Positions 1-12,600 of a stretch of DNA of 64,000 nt are shown here, piece by piece. The notes beneath the pieces are model-generated. The model saw only the letters and a list, made by a program, of their open reading frames with translations. It was not told the DNA's origin and made no database searches. This DNA comes from Erythrocercus mccallii. Taxonomy: Eukaryota > Chordata > Aves > Passeriformes > Dicruridae. Positions within the stretch are counted from its first letter, which is position 1. Every line of letters begins with the position of its first letter. A program made the translations under genes and the position numbers. The stretch covers positions 278,540 through 342,539 of the forward strand of contig VZRG01000201.1 in NCBI GenBank assembly GCA_013397435.1, read 5' to 3'.

Positions 1-139
1 ACTAGTTATATGACATTGGGCTATTAAACCTATTATTTTTTAAGAAGAGGATAAGAGACCAATATAGAATAAGAAAAAATAGACTCAGGAATTTTTCAGG
101 AAATAGGTGTGTTCAACACAACAGTAATAGTCAGCACCC

Positions 140-325
140 AGTAATGCGTGTTATGCCTCAACAAGTACATACTGAGACCAGTACTAATTAATATATTCAT
201 CAGTAACATAGTGAGTGGGGTCAAGTGTTCCATCACAAAGTTTACAGTGCATTAAGCTGAGTGGTGCAGCTTGAGAGAGTGGGTTAACCAGAGGGACCTG
301 CACAGCCCTGAGGAGTGGGACCATA
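140..325 (+). repeat. CR1 LINE fragment, 5' half of a split copy
   Basis: This segment follows the CR1 reverse-transcriptase region as I know it from birds: a stretch resembling the codons for GPVLFNIFINDI, then the 'gtgggatcaagtg' block, then 'ctgagtggtgcag'. The normal FADD catalytic motif is destroyed by substitutions and a small deletion near 238-256, so no reverse transcriptase can be made. The copy stops abruptly at 325 and resumes at 1060 after an inserted LTR. The left edge is uncertain and could lie between about 100 and 150. Strand follows the coding sense of CR1. Confidence 0.8.
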
Positions 326-591
326 TGTCAGAGGCTGTCCAAAGATGTCATTTGCCTCACCACCATCTCCAAGGACTGAGGACCCCACGGATTGAGACCC
401 TAAGACTCGGACTGAGACCCAAAAACCCTACACAGGGGTCTGGCCTGGCTGAGTTGGGATGTCTGCAAACCATTGTCTGCAGGTGTGCTCGTCGGACCAA
501 AGCATTCCCATGGAGACCAATGAAGGAACAATGGATAGGACACAGCCACTGGCTGTGTTTGCTGCAGCACTTGTCTACCTGTCCTGTTCGT

Positions 592-688
592 GTACCTGCC
601 CTGTTCCTTAAAGTGAACCACTAGAGCACTGTGTTCCTGCCCTGTTCCTTGAAGTGACGAGTGAACCACTAGAGCACTGTGTACCTGC
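592..688 (+). repeat. Tandem repeat in LTR U3
   Basis: Two head-to-tail units, 592-632 (41 bp) and 633-680 (48 bp), share the same sequence from 'cctgccctgttcctt' to 'ccactagagcactgt'. The second carries a 7-bp insertion, and the first 8 bp of a third unit follow. Direct repeats in U3 are often retroviral enhancers. That role here is inference. Confidence 0.85.
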
Positions 689-760
689 TGTGTGACTTGC
701 TAAGCACTTGCTGTCTATCCCCCACCTTTTGGCCAACTGCCTGTCGCTTTGAAGAAGAAC

Positions 761-767
761 TATAAAG
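761..767 (+). promoter_or_regulatory. TATA box of the solo LTR
   Basis: TATAAAG lies 177 bp upstream of the LTR polyadenylation signal, which is a plausible U3/R spacing. It places a possible start site near 790. Whether this old LTR is still active is unknown. Confidence 0.55.
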
Positions 768-943
768 AGACTCCTCAGATAATGCAACTTTGTGATCACC
801 CCACTGGAGAAGATCATGCCTATAGGCATCGTCGGCCTCAAGGATTCATCTCTCCACGTTGGTAGCTATAATTCCCTTCCCCTCTTTCTCTATCTTTTCC
901 TCTATTCTTTATTTCTCTCCCACTATTGCATTTGTTGGCACTA

Positions 944-949
944 AATAAA
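944..949 (+). terminator. AATAAA polyadenylation signal of the solo LTR
   Basis: AATAAA is followed by a T-rich and GT-rich stretch ('ggtgcatttttggtt'), the normal layout of an LTR R/U5 junction. Confidence 0.6.
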
Positions 950-1059
950 GGTGCATTTTTGGTTAAGCAAACTAGTTTTGTTCCCTGCTGTGTCTTTTTG
1001 CACTCTGAGATACCTAAAACGAACCATCAGGTCTCCTCTTGCATTTATGGACCCTGACA

Positions 1060-1800
1060 CCATGCAAATCTCATGAAGTTCTACAAGACCAAGTGCCAGG
1101 TGCTGCAAGTAGGTTGGAGCAATCTAGAAACAGATTGGAGAATGAAGGAATTGAGACCAACACTGCAGAGGAGAACTTGGGGATGCAAAATTAAAGATGC
1201 ACTGGCAAGGTGCAGTCACAGACCAGAAAACCAATCATGTCTTGAGCTGCATAAAACAAAGCATGAACAGGTCAAGAGAGGCAATTCTGCCTCTCTATTC
1301 CACTTTTGTGAGAGCCCAGCTGGAGTAGAGTGTCCAGCTATAAGACCCCCAACATCCTGTTGGAGAAAGTTCAGAGGAAGCCATGAAGATGCTCAGAGAG
1401 TGGAGAACCTCTCTGGAACAGACAGGCTGAGAGAGTTGGGTTTGCCCAGCCTGGAGGAGAGAAGGTTCCAGAGTGGCCTTATTTTGGCTTTTCAGTATAC
1501 AAAGTGGGTTTGTAAGAAAGATCAAGAGAGATTTTTACCAAGGCCTCTAGTTAGAAGACAAGAGGACACAATTCTAAACTGAAAGAGGGCAAGTTTAGAT
1601 TGGACATAAGGAAGAACTTTTTTATAATGAGGATGGCAAAACACAGGAACAAGCTGTCCAGGAAAATTGTGGATGTCCCACCATCGGAATGGTTCAAGGT
1701 CATGTTAGATGGGGCTTTCAGGATGAGGGCCCCTGACAGGGAGGAACAAGGTGATCTTTGAAGGTCTCTTCCAATTCAGATCATTCTGTGATTCTAACAT
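1060..1800 (+). repeat. CR1 LINE fragment, 3' half of the split copy
   Basis: The sequence continues the CR1 frame directly after the LTR ('ctcatgaagttctacaagaccaag') and runs to the 3' end, where the octamer-type tail 'cattctgtgattctaac' lies at 1783-1798. The 169-codon open frame 1073-1582 is CR1 C-terminal coding sequence and 3' UTR read in a shifted frame, not a host gene. This half and 140-325 are one insertion older than the LTR. Confidence 0.9.
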
Positions 1801-2583
1801 TGATTCCTGCTACAAAACGCAATTTCTATTTTGAAATTATCTTCCATGTATAACATATTGAAAACATCAGTCATCATTATTCCACTATAATTAGTAGTAG
1901 TGGAGGCTGAGTTAGAAATCAGTCACTGGGTGCAACATGCTACAGATATTTCTGAAAAATTTGGGAGACTGCAGGAGATACAAAAAAACCCTGCAAAACA
2001 GGATAGCAAGAATGTCGTAAGCATGACCTATGAGAGAATCAGAAAGAAGTGAGATTATGGGAAAGTATACAACAGTCCTCAAATATGAAAAAAACTTGTA
2101 TTTCATGTTCTCTGTGAAAGAACAAGAGGAAATCAGTAATAATTTGTAGGAAGAATGACTTGAGCTAGAGAATATAATGTATGAGGATGATGACATGGAG
2201 TGACAAAGCTGCTGTTTGATCACTGGATGTCTCTAAAAATCCATGAGACAAGGTCAGAATATCTAAACAAGAAGATTGTCTGAACAGTCACTCAGGGACC
2301 CAGCAATTACAGCTCTGTTCCCCAAATATATTCTCACTGTTTTGTGTGGAGAGAGCAGAGAGGGCAAGAGCTAACAGATGGGCTCTGCTCATGAAAAGCT
2401 ATAACTCGATCCTATGCAGATTATCTGAGTTATACAAATGGATAATTTTGAAAACTCTCTTATTGCCCTGTTGACAGAGGAGGTAATGTGGAGGTTGTCA
2501 GAGACAGCCTCATTATGTGAAAGGCACTAACAAAGGAGGTTGGATTAGCCTGTGTTTGGAGCATCCCTTCAACTGCTATCCAG
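1801..2583. other. Non-coding stretch, no recognised feature
   Basis: AT-rich sequence between the CR1 3' end and a possible exon. The only open frame of any size (1912-2223, minus) is serine/hydrophobic-rich with no recognisable domain and looks like chance. Confidence 0.5.
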
Positions 2584-2636
2584 ATGCTTTTCTGATAATA
2601 CACGGAACAAGAAAATATCATGAGTACATTCTGTCT
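2584..2636 (+). CDS. Possible internal exon (weak)
   Basis: A pyrimidine-rich run ending in ctatccag precedes a 53-nt open segment followed by the donor gtaagt. In the frame that leaves phase 0 at the donor it reads GTRKYHEYILS near its end; another frame contains a stop. It would require an upstream exon ending in phase 1, which would lie outside the window or be lost in the CR1 region. Only 17 codons are open, which is weak evidence. It is listed because the donor is consensus and its phase matches the exon at 7213. Confidence 0.15.
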
Positions 2637-5460
2637 GTAAGTAGGAGTAATTGACTGAAGTAGTTTGTTCACTCAGACTTTTTTAAAGACAGGTTTTCAC
2701 AGAGATTAATGTGAGTTTGGAAAGAGTTGACATTAATTTCCGCTGGAACAGGAATTTTTTATGGGAATATATTTATCTTGTTTCAATTAATGGAGAAGTT
2801 GTATCTTCAGCTAGTTATTCAGCCCCTGTTTTCCCTCTAAGCGTTCTGCTCCACCTCAGAGTCAGTGTCTGACTCCTTGCATCTCCTTGGAAGCTTCTCC
2901 AAGTTGCCATCTGTTATCAGATTGCCCTATCTGGTGCAGCACCCTCCTCACCAGAGCCCATTCCTGCTTACCTCTGCACCAATCCACCTCTGCTTCAGGT
3001 CACTTCTCTGCCTTTAAGCACAAACAAACACAAAACACAGTGATCCTTGCCTTGCTGTCTCCCAGCCTCCAGAAACCAGGGATGCAGAAGTGGCTAATTG
3101 AGTACGGCATCTTGCTGGACTTGAATGACATTGAGGAAAAGCAAGTGTGATTCAGCTAAAGGCTATGTGGGTATGTCAGCAATTACAAAACCCCAGTTGG
3201 ACAGCACAGGAGTGTGAAATGATGCTTCTTTAAAAAGTGAGGCCTTTGAGCTTTAGCAACACATTCATTAAACGCATTGGTGCCCAGAAGATATTTTGGT
3301 TTCAAGCCTTTGACCAGAATGAGGTCACTCTGCATTTGCTTCCCTGTTAAAGGAGTTTGTTAATCTTGAAATATTTATGCTGAGCTTTAACAGTGTTACT
3401 TCTTTAGGGGCTGCTTTTTTTGTGACACAATACTTTTTCTGTGCTTTATTTCTATGAGGTAAATGCATCAGGAGAAGCCAACAGTGGATTTGGCTATTTG
3501 TACAGGAGAACACACGGGATCAAACCCAGTATCTCTGCCTCTTGCATATCTACAGACGGCTGCTCTCAATTTTCCACCCATGATTTCTTCTACCTAGGAC
3601 CATGAATAAAATCTTTTCCCATGTCTTTCCTGGTAGATTGTCTATGAAGATTTAAATAAATTATTTTAAACACCTTAAAGAACATAAAGAAATGCAAGCT
3701 GGATCTACTTTCTAGCATGCCTTCACCTGAAACAGAGCACACCTCCATTGAGAAAAAGACTCTTTAAACTGAAAAAGAAAACAAAAAATTATTACCCAAT
3801 TGATATAGAAACTGGATGCAATAAAATCCTGCCTTGTTTCCTTAGGAGAGGATAGAAAAAAATAGTATTGAGATCAGTGACAGCTCCTTGAGGAAGCTGG
3901 TGACATATTTTGGAAGGATGTGTAGAAATAGACAACGCAAAAGGCTGTGGAAGACAGGTTTTATAAATAAAAAGAAGCATCAAATTCCACTTTTGACATA
4001 TACCTTCTAAAGTTCTGTAAGTTTGTGGCTCTCAAATAGGCCAAAAATAGACAGTCATAGTTACAGGTCTCAAATGGTCAATTTGAAAAACTGCTTCAAA
4101 TCTACTTCCTGTGGTATGACGTCCCTATCATATACAGCTATGACTTTTATAAAATATTTATTACTTTTAATTTGAAGATTAGTGCAGCAGCTTCATAACT
4201 TTTCAGTCCTGGATGAGGAATTCAGAGTGCTTCCCATTAACTAGCTTCCCTTTTGCCTATAGCAATAAATATAATAAAATATACTCAACAAGATATATAT
4301 TCTAAGTTCCACCATGGTTGTGTGACTTGAAGTTACAATTTTCAAGGGCTGGGTAAGGTTTAATCACCAAGTGAGACCTTATCACACAAACTCAGCAGTA
4401 AGACAGTTGCAGATGTCAGATGGAACCACTTTGGAAAGACACTTTAACTCAGATGAAAAGAATGATTTCCCTAATCAAGAAAGACTGTAGGTATTTCTCC
4501 TAACACAATCATCAGCTGCCAGATCAGGATGCACTTTCCTGGAACACACCAGGTGTTGTCACTTGAAGATCAGAGGAGAAGAACATCCCTAAGGAGCAGC
4601 TCCTCATCGCCTGATTGCTCGTTCTGCAGTAGCCCTCACTAACAGGATCTCCTCTCCTGTTTGGAGGTACACAACTATAAAGTAAAAAAAATACTACTTT
4701 CATCTCAGAACTGAAACTCCTCATGGCAAAATCAGAGTGATTCCAAACTAGTTCAGACCCTAGGGGCGAAGTCTTGGACTAAATAAAATCAAGAATAAAA
4801 TTTACACCATAACTTGCAGCATCTTGAAGCAACAGGAGATTTTCCATGGATTTCAGTTGGCTGTGATTAAATGGAGAAAACAAGCCTTTTTAGGTAGATA
4901 AAAAAATGTAAATGCTGAATAGGAGAACAGTCTACCTGTCCCAGCTAGGTGTTTTAGCACAGAGCAGCTACACACATGGAGGAGTGCTTAGCATAGCTGT
5001 CCAAAGCTCTTCCATGAAATTTGATGAAAGGGACAAGGTGGAGGCAGGAAACAAAAGGGAGCTGCTTTCTGTAGAAAGAGAAAAGAAAATGTCTTGCTGA
5101 TTAAAATTGACCACGGACAAAGCAGCTGAGCGCTTACTGAAAGATTACATCTTTAGGAAATATCCTGCTCTCTCTATCCATGCCTTTTGATCATTTGCCC
5201 ACTGTTTCCATGACCGGGATAAAGATGTGATTGTTGAAAAACACCTCTTACCACCCTGATATAGTCAGAGGCAGATTATGGGTGTGAAAGCTCTGCACCA
5301 AGCCCTGTCAGAGGCCTCTACAATCTCATGGCGATTAACTCTGCCCCAGGGATATTTCCTCTGCTCAGCTCCAGCTACTCCTCTCCCATTGCCAAAGCTC
5401 ATTCTCACTTGCTCGTGTGACCTGGCAGCTGCCCAAGGGTTCTGCTGTCTGCACAGCAAA
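2637..5460. other. Unique non-coding DNA with one weak exon-like island
   Basis: Mostly AT-rich. At 3073-3144 a strong acceptor tract (ccttgctgtctcccagcctccag) leads into 24 open codons (KPGMQKWLIEYG at the start). The only donor is a poor gtgtga with no G at position -1, so I do not call it as an exon. It would be phase 0 at both ends. No RNA gene or recognisable repeat is seen elsewhere in the interval. Confidence 0.4.
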
Positions 5461-5537
5461 GTATGGTAAATGTGGTGTGATGTGGTGTGAGTGTATGGTA
5501 AATGTGATGTAACTCTGGTAAATGTATGGTAAATGTT
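5461..5537 (+). repeat. Degenerate short tandem repeat (atggtaaatgt / gtgtgatgtg)
   Basis: The 11-mer atggtaaatgt, or a one-base variant, occurs four times. It is interspersed with gatgtggtgtga repeats. The copies are imperfect and spacing varies, so this is an ageing minisatellite-like patch. Confidence 0.7.
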
Positions 5538-7212
5538 GGGACAGGGCACACAGGGCACATACCTTCTCAGCACAAATCCATAGCTCACCAGACACCATTT
5601 TTCTTGCCCAGGCTAACTGGAGAACATGTCAATGGCCAGCAGTAAGCAGCCAAAAACAGAGGAAAAACTGCTGAAAAAAGGAAATTGCTTCACTAGGAAG
5701 GCATACTGATTGGGCATTTTGCAAATCTTGAACATCCAAAGCAAAAAATGCAACCGTTTTTACCTTGATTTTGGGGAAACAGGAAGTCAAGAATGTAATT
5801 TTTTCACTAATTTTACCTCTATCTGAGTACCTGTCATCCCCAGCCTTCTGGTTTTGTGCCCATCACCTTCTTGTTCTCATCTGTCTGGGAAATATTCTCA
5901 TCTGAGGTCTTCTCTTCATTTATCCATAGGGCACTGAATGCCCCACAGCCCAGATTTCTCTTTCATTCAACACACATTATTAATCTTGTTATGCCTGTGA
6001 ATTCTCAAGTGTGTCTAAAATTTGCAGGTTTACAGTAAACAAAAAATAAATTTTAAAAAAAACCACATACACACTAAAAAAAAAATCCATCCACAACTTT
6101 TAATGGCTCAGAGCTCAAAGAATGATTGCTCCTGGAGTAACATTCTACTGAGAAGGTTGAGAACTCAGGAATGGCCAGGGCATCACAGGTAATTGTGTTA
6201 CAGCTATTTAATCCCAGTCACCTGCCAAATCATAGTAAATTTGAAATTTATTTTCATATGCTATCCCACCTACTGTGTGAAATACATTCTCTGAAATCAC
6301 TATTTGACTTGTTAAGTAGTTAGACCACTTGCAGATAGCTGTTAATACTCTGAGGATATTTATTTACAATCAGGTCTCTCTTCATTTAAAATGCATATAT
6401 GAAAAGCAATAGCAAAACATTGCTAGATGATTCACATTGTTCCTCTCTGCTTTTCATGAAGGTCTTGGTGAATAACGGAGCAAATTATCAGTAGATTTCC
6501 CATACGAATTTGAAATTAACTCATTTCATCTGTGCTTATGCAAGTTTCATTCTCCTTTCAGCAAATATGCAAGTAATTGCTTTTTATTGTCCATGGAAAG
6601 TGAATTTAGAGATGCAGTTTTAACATGACAGTATTTGTGCTGGCAATGATTGTCTACATTTGGAGCAGCTTGAGAAAGAAATGTGAGTTGTCTGAGACAG
6701 CAGCACAGCTCAGCCTTTGAATATCCCAAATCAGTCTGTAAAGTTAAATATCAGTTAAAATAGTCATTAATTAAGCTATCATAGCAAGTTCATTGGAGAA
6801 AGTGAGAATCTGTCTTTCTGTATTCTAAACCCAGAAAATAAGTCACTAAATTAACATATTATTCAAGTGCACTTCTCTTTGGATCTAATTACTGCCCTCT
6901 TTACATGTCTTTATCGTGCAGGAGAGTCTAATGACTATGAATAGATAATACACTCTTGGGGGAATGATTACATGGTTTCAGACCAGACTTCCTTGATTAT
7001 AGAAAGAGGCGACAGATTAAACTTTATGGGCTGTCATTCCTTCACCCTATGTGGGACAGCAGTTTAATGATGTTTTCCCAGGCACTGGTATCAAAGGCAT
7101 GGAGCATTTGGGAGAGAAAATTGCTTTAAGATATGAATTCATGTAAAGTGCAGTGGCATTTATGAGAGGGACAAGTCAGATCCCATCCAATATCACACTT
7201 CCTTGATCCAAG
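5538..7212. other. Unique non-coding DNA
   Basis: AT-rich sequence with no long open frame, RNA gene or named repeat. A short stretch ending in ACAG|gtaatt near 6189 resembles a donor but has no convincing acceptor. Confidence 0.5.
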
Positions 7213-7263
7213 GTGAGAGAAGCACTATGGTCTGACTATGCAGAAGCTGTGACCAACTTACAG
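7213..7263 (+). CDS. Putative internal exon, 17 codons
   Basis: A 51-nt segment lies between an acceptor (cacttccttgatccaag) and a consensus donor, TTACAG|gtgagc. It is open in phase 0 at both ends and encodes REALWSDYAEAVTNLQ after an initial valine. The downstream donor is strong and the acceptor moderate. The length allows an open frame by chance. It fits the phase of the candidate exons at 2584 and 9561. No family is recognised. Confidence 0.28.
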
Positions 7264-7400
7264 GTGAGCAATGTGTCACCTCTTCTGCTCCTCTCACCTG
7301 TTTTCACCAAGCCTCATAGCCCGACAGCTCCCTGGAAGTTTGTTTTCCTTGCTGAATTCCCTGGACAGCAATTTACTAATGCAGACAAAAACAAAAAAAA

Positions 7401-7621
7401 NNNNNNNNNNNNNNNNNNNNNNNNNNNNNNNNNNNNNNNNNNNNNNNNNNNNNNNNNNNNNNNNNNNNNNNNNNNNNNNNNNNNNNNNNNNNNNNNNNNN
7501 NNNNNNNNNNNNNNNNNNNNNNNNNNNNNNNNNNNNNNNNNNNNNNNNNNNNNNNNNNNNNNNNNNNNNNNNNNNNNNNNNNNNNNNNNNNNNNNNNNNN
7601 NNNNNNNNNNNNNNNNNNNNN
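7401..7621. other. Assembly gap
   Basis: A run of 221 N follows a short A-rich tract (acaaaaacaaaaaaaa). The homopolymer probably stopped the assembly. Open frames reported across it are artefacts. Confidence 0.99.
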
Positions 7622-9560
7622 ATATATGATTTATACTCAGAAATTTATAGATGACCCATCTCCTATTAGATCCCAACAATGGAGCTTGGCACCTTTTAAA
7701 CTGATGCATTAGTATCTGTCACATTCAGAGAGCCATCTGAAATTACTAGTTATGATTAATATAATTAATTATATACCATTATGTGTGCCCAAATTTTGGG
7801 AAGACCCTTTCAGAGAGTGAGATAATTTGATATATTAGCTGGAAAATATCCAGACAGTTTATATCTAAAATGATTAGGAAGTAATAAGATACATTTCCTG
7901 CTTTCACAAATAATTCTGTAATGAGGTTGTAGAAAAACAATGAAGTTTACAAGTAATAAATCAAAGCAATTTTAAAGCTCTTGATAATTGCACTGCAGAT
8001 AGAACCTGGAAACATTTTCTAGTAAAGAGCTTTTGTCATGACCGAGCAGTACAGCTTTGAGGACTGACTCTATTCACTAACTGAGGGGATATATTGGTCA
8101 AAGGAAGAGATGATCCTTTGGTGGAGATGACACAATATTGATCATCGGTGCTTTTACTTCTTAAAATGGCTTTTTGTTTCAAAAGTGAATAAGCAACATG
8201 AAAAGGCTAACTAAACTCAAATAAAAATTATACCTTTTTTTGTTATCAGTCTTCACTTTGTGACACAGAAAGGAAACAAAGACTGAGTTTGCTCAAAAAA
8301 TTCTGTCAGCTCCAAAACCATATATTATTAATATATTTTCTTTCTTGAAAAAGTACAAAATACTTCAGTCCTCCCTCTTTTTCTAATGTTCAGGTAAAAA
8401 AAACAAACAACAACAACTCTGCCTTAAATATGACCCCAATAGAAATTTCTTACACTTTGACACAAAGCGTAAGATGCATTTTATTCCCCAGTAGGAAGTA
8501 TTTCAGACAGAACAATGATTTCTCCAGCATATTAAATTTTCACTGGTCTCTGCTGTGTTGCACTGCAAGCACACAGTGAAACCTGTCTGCAAAAAAGAGG
8601 AGGCAAGTTAGAAAGGGATTATTAGGTAAACAAAAGCAGGAGATGCACAAAGGTTATGCTGTCCTTATGAGCAGTGCAGTAATGGCAATACACTTCTGTT
8701 AATAATTATACAGTGACAGAAATAGGGCAAAATACACAACTTTTTTCACAGTCACATTCATGTCATGAAACAATGAACATTCATGCCTCCCACTGAGCTG
8801 CCCCAGATGACATGTCCAAGCTGTGCAGGACTGTAGGATGAGGTTCTGGCCCAGGCTGACACCTATTTACAACCTCATGTGCCTACTGACAGCTCCAATG
8901 CTTTTTAGCTTTTTCAGCTTTTTAGGTGGTGGGGGGTCTCAAGAGAATAATCTAGTGGGCAGGAATCTGTGTGCATGTGTATAACACAATGTAGAATTAA
9001 GAGCATTATAACATTTAAAGAACGAACAGAAAAGGTTATCCTTTAGAAAGATACAACTAACAAGACAAGACTATTTATTTTAGACTGGAAAGCTGAGAAT
9101 ATTGCCATTAACTAAACGACCTTACAGCTTCCTCCTGCAAACCCTTTTTGTGTTCAGCTCAACTGGAAAAATCCTCTCCTAGGGTTGCTGTGTTGGCATA
9201 CTGACACACAAAATCTCTGCAAAGTGTTAGCACCTTCAATAAAGATACATCAGCATGCAGGTACATGGACATTTGCCACATGCTGTATCAAGATGTAAAT
9301 CTTTACTTGGGAATTTTGTTGACTCCATCCAAGTTTGCAGAAGATGGAAATGTGGCAACAAATGAGCTCAAATAAGAATGCGTAGGATGAACTTGCAAAG
9401 TCTTTTACAAGAATGTGGATCCTTTTTTTACCTCCCCACTAAGTATTCTCAGCCTGTTGTTATTATCTTCACCAGGAATGGCATCTGCTATTGCTGTTTT
9501 ATACAAAATGTTCTTCTAAACCTTCGGTGTGTTTTGGCCCTGCTGCTTGCCACTGTTAAG
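7622..9560. other. Unique AT-rich non-coding DNA
   Basis: No RNA gene or named repeat is seen. A low-complexity aaacaaacaacaacaac patch lies at 8397-8418. The frame opening at 9378 becomes interesting only at its 3' end, which is treated as a candidate exon. Confidence 0.5.
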
Positions 9561-9607
9561 GCAGAAAACAAGGAAAGATTTTGTGAGGCTTATAAAGTTC
9601 CAGTAGG
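9561..9607 (+). CDS. Possible internal exon, 47 nt
   Basis: After a T/C-rich stretch ending in ctgttaag, 47 nt are open and end at the good donor gtgagt. The frame enters in phase 0 and leaves in phase 2, encoding AENKERFCEAYKVPV. Phase 0 in matches the donor at 7263, and phase 2 out matches the acceptor at 20910. The acceptor ends in AAG rather than CAG and the segment is short, so taken alone it could be chance. Confidence 0.22.
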
Positions 9608-12600
9608 GTGAGTTGTGCTATCACTGAAGTCAGAACCACCCCTGCATGTGACAACATGCTGAGACTAATAATTCTGATTTTTAGTTGCTTACTGTGTGCT
9701 AAGGACATTATTTCATTGCACAGTTGAGATTATCAAATATGAGAATTGCTTGTATTAGACCAGGTTATTTGGGGTCAAATTATCTGACAGAGTATCCTGT
9801 CTCCAGCAAGGATCAGAAAATGGATACAAAGGAAGGAGCAGAAGAAAAAAGCAGGCATGCAGTGATTCCTCTCCAGGGTGCTCTGCCAGTCTCCAAATCA
9901 CTTATAACTCACAGAGTTCTTGGAAAGTTGCCTTTGCTGTTGACAGCCTCCATTAGACCTGGACTCCATGAAGTTGCCCAGACACTGCATTTAAATTTCT
10001 GACACCCAAAGCATCCTGAGAGAAGGATTTCCCTGTTCCCACTGGGTCCTCACCAAAGAGCTCGTTCTCACAGCCCAAGCAGTTCTTTTCCTTCTCATTG
10101 CCATCTAGCAGCTCAAACTTCAAATAAGCTGCAACTCCAAAGAAAGGAAAACAAACTCCAGATGACCAGTAACCCATGTTTTGAAAACTAGAGTGCCCAG
10201 AAGTTTTTTCCATCTCTTTTTAGCTCACCCACACATCTCTTCTGGCTGTGAGACATTTGAATTTTAATTTCCCCAAGGATGACAGACCCATTTCCTAAGC
10301 AGGCTGCCAAAATCTGTCAGCTCATTTGTCCTTCTGCCAAACCTCACCAGCAGTAGGCTCCTTTTTGCTGTTCCAAAAAGGAGCAGCTCCATCTTTCCTG
10401 CTCTCCCACACTGACCAGAACTTGAGAGGAAGGGTCAAGGCACCAAGCAGGACTGGTTCAGCCCAGACTGGGGCCACAGTTACCAGTGGTGCTGGTTAGC
10501 TGCTCCCAGCTGCTCCCTGTGCAGACACCTGCCTTCTTCTGATGCCTGCAGCCAGTTTGCTGGTTGTTTTTTTTGTCAGAAGAGTTAAGACTTCCATCAC
10601 AGACTAAATGCCAATAGAACAAGTGATTTTAGAGATGCTTTTCTACCATTTTCTGCTTCTAGATTTGTATTATGATAAATATTAAAGTGCAAATTATTTT
10701 TTCCTCCTTTGATAAAAAGTAAACTGTGAACTTCCTGTGAATGAAGTGATTGAAAATAATTTTAACGGATGAATCATAGGTCTACACTGGTTTTTGCATC
10801 AGCAAGTAAAAATTGGTCAGGATAGATGGAAAAAAGTACATTGAAGTTTAACTACCAAATACATCTTCCAAGCCCTCATTACCAAACCCTTTTCAAATGG
10901 TCTTTTTCATCATAAATCACGCAGCTATGTTTTGCATTTGCAAATTTTTTTTAATTAAAAACCAGAAGAAGAACAGAATAAGCACTTTTAGTGACACATC
11001 TCAAGAACAAAGGGCTCTCCAAAATGCAAACAATTAGAGAAGTCTAAATTATGCACTGATTCACACAATGGGAAAAAATCCCCCCAAAACCAGGGAAGGA
11101 CGAATTATTGTGCCAAGTGAAGGTTTTTCCAGCTTTTACTTATTAACCGTTTCTCCCTTACAGTCATGTCCTGAAACTCTTGTAATTCATCAGCAGCCTT
11201 TTAACTTAGAGGCTCTTTTCCCCATGGGGCTCTAAACTTTGCCAAATTGGACCAAAAAGAGCCATTAATATGGTCAGCTATTGTCTATGTTCTTCTGCTA
11301 AGATTTGCCAGTACTGACTATTTGAGGTGAATATTGAGTGAGTGGGGGGTGATTTAAAGGCTGGCTAGAATACTGGAGTGTTATATATTTTCCGTTTTAA
11401 GTATACTTTCTCCCATTCTCTAATATTTGGGAATGGGAAGAAGGAACTCCTTCCCCTGAAACAGACATCTTTTCTTTCACAGTCTTTTCTGGAACTGTTT
11501 CTTCTCTTACCTAACATTTTGTTCTACATTATCAAATTATTTGCATCCTAGTCAGCCCAGAGAGAAGGGGGTGTCCCATCTTTTCAAGTCCTTGAGAAGA
11601 AAGTTAAAGGATGTGGGAAACACAAACATAAAGAAGTCAAATGTTTTGCTCAGGATTGTATCAATGACAGATAGAAGAATATCCAATGAGGACCAAATCT
11701 TGAATTTCTTTTGCCATGAACGAATTGATTTGAAACAATAAGACCAGCTGTTTTATCTCAACCAAATGAAATAACATGATGGAGTCCGGTATTTTATTTA
11801 GCTGACACACGCCCCCAAGGATTGACCAAAGAGCCATGTAGAAATGGCTGAGAGTAAATGCAGCTTATCACAAGGCAATGTTAGCCAAAGGAATCTGACC
11901 ATGCTCCCTTCACAGAGCTTGTACATTTACTTTTCTCCTGAGTCCAGATTACTCAGCAGGATTCACACTTGCTGCTGCCATCACTCATCTCCTGAATAAA
12001 GCTTGGTGCTTAGGGCATTCACCCAGAAACTTCCCAGACAACGTCCCTCCTTAGCAAAGAGCATTCATTTCCCACATATTTGACCACCAGGATGTATCAA
12101 ATGGATCATCACACTGCCAAGCCCTCTGTTGAAGCTGGGTCACTGTGCCAGACCACAGGAGGTGGGTAACTGCTGAGTGGGTGTTGGGGTCATGTCCCTC
12201 TTTCAAGGACTATTTATCCTCTTCACGTTGGACAGCTGTTGGTTGTCTCACCATCACCATTATTCTACAGCCTGCTGACCAGTGTATTTCCTGAGGATCT
12301 AAATCCCTGGGTATTGCATGTTTGAAACCTCCCAATAAGATCAAGTGAGCCTTTCTTATGAGTTAGGATTGCAGTGAGTACTCCTGTCACCTATATAATA
12401 AACACAGAGTATACTCAACACCATTCTCTGTTTTTTCCGTGTAGTCAAGCATTCTTTGATGCTTTTGCACTGTTTTTTGAGAGATTTTCTATTGGTGGGT
12501 TGATAAGAAGTGAGAGAGGATTACTTGGAAGATGGCAGCAGCGTGTTGCTATGAACACAAGAACCATGAAAGCTATCCTGCTTCTGAGCTGCTGCAGTAT

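Larger units (their letters stand above)
326..1059 (+). mobile_element. Solo LTR of an endogenous retrovirus, inserted in CR1
   Basis: A 734-bp block begins TGTCAG and ends CTGACA, a perfect 6-bp terminal inverted repeat with the TG...CA ends of retroviral LTRs. It interrupts CR1, and the flanks CCATA (321-325) and CCATG (1060-1064) look like a 5-bp target duplication with one later substitution. Inside are a TATAAAG box (761-767), an AATAAA signal (944-949) and a tandem repeat in the presumed U3. No gag, pol or env is present, so this is a solo LTR left by recombination. A 5-bp duplication is usual for ERVL-like elements, but the family cannot be named from sequence alone. The 117-codon open frame inside is not a gene. 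Confidence 0.85.

Noticed and set aside
1073..1582. 169-codon plus-strand frame as a host gene
   Set aside because: It lies wholly inside CR1 3' sequence and is a shifted reading of the retroelement.
3073..3144. Exon beginning KPGMQKW
   Set aside because: The acceptor is strong but the only donor is gtgtga after A, with a stop two codons later.
7213..7709. Long frames across the gap
   Set aside because: They are open only because N bases contain no stop codons.
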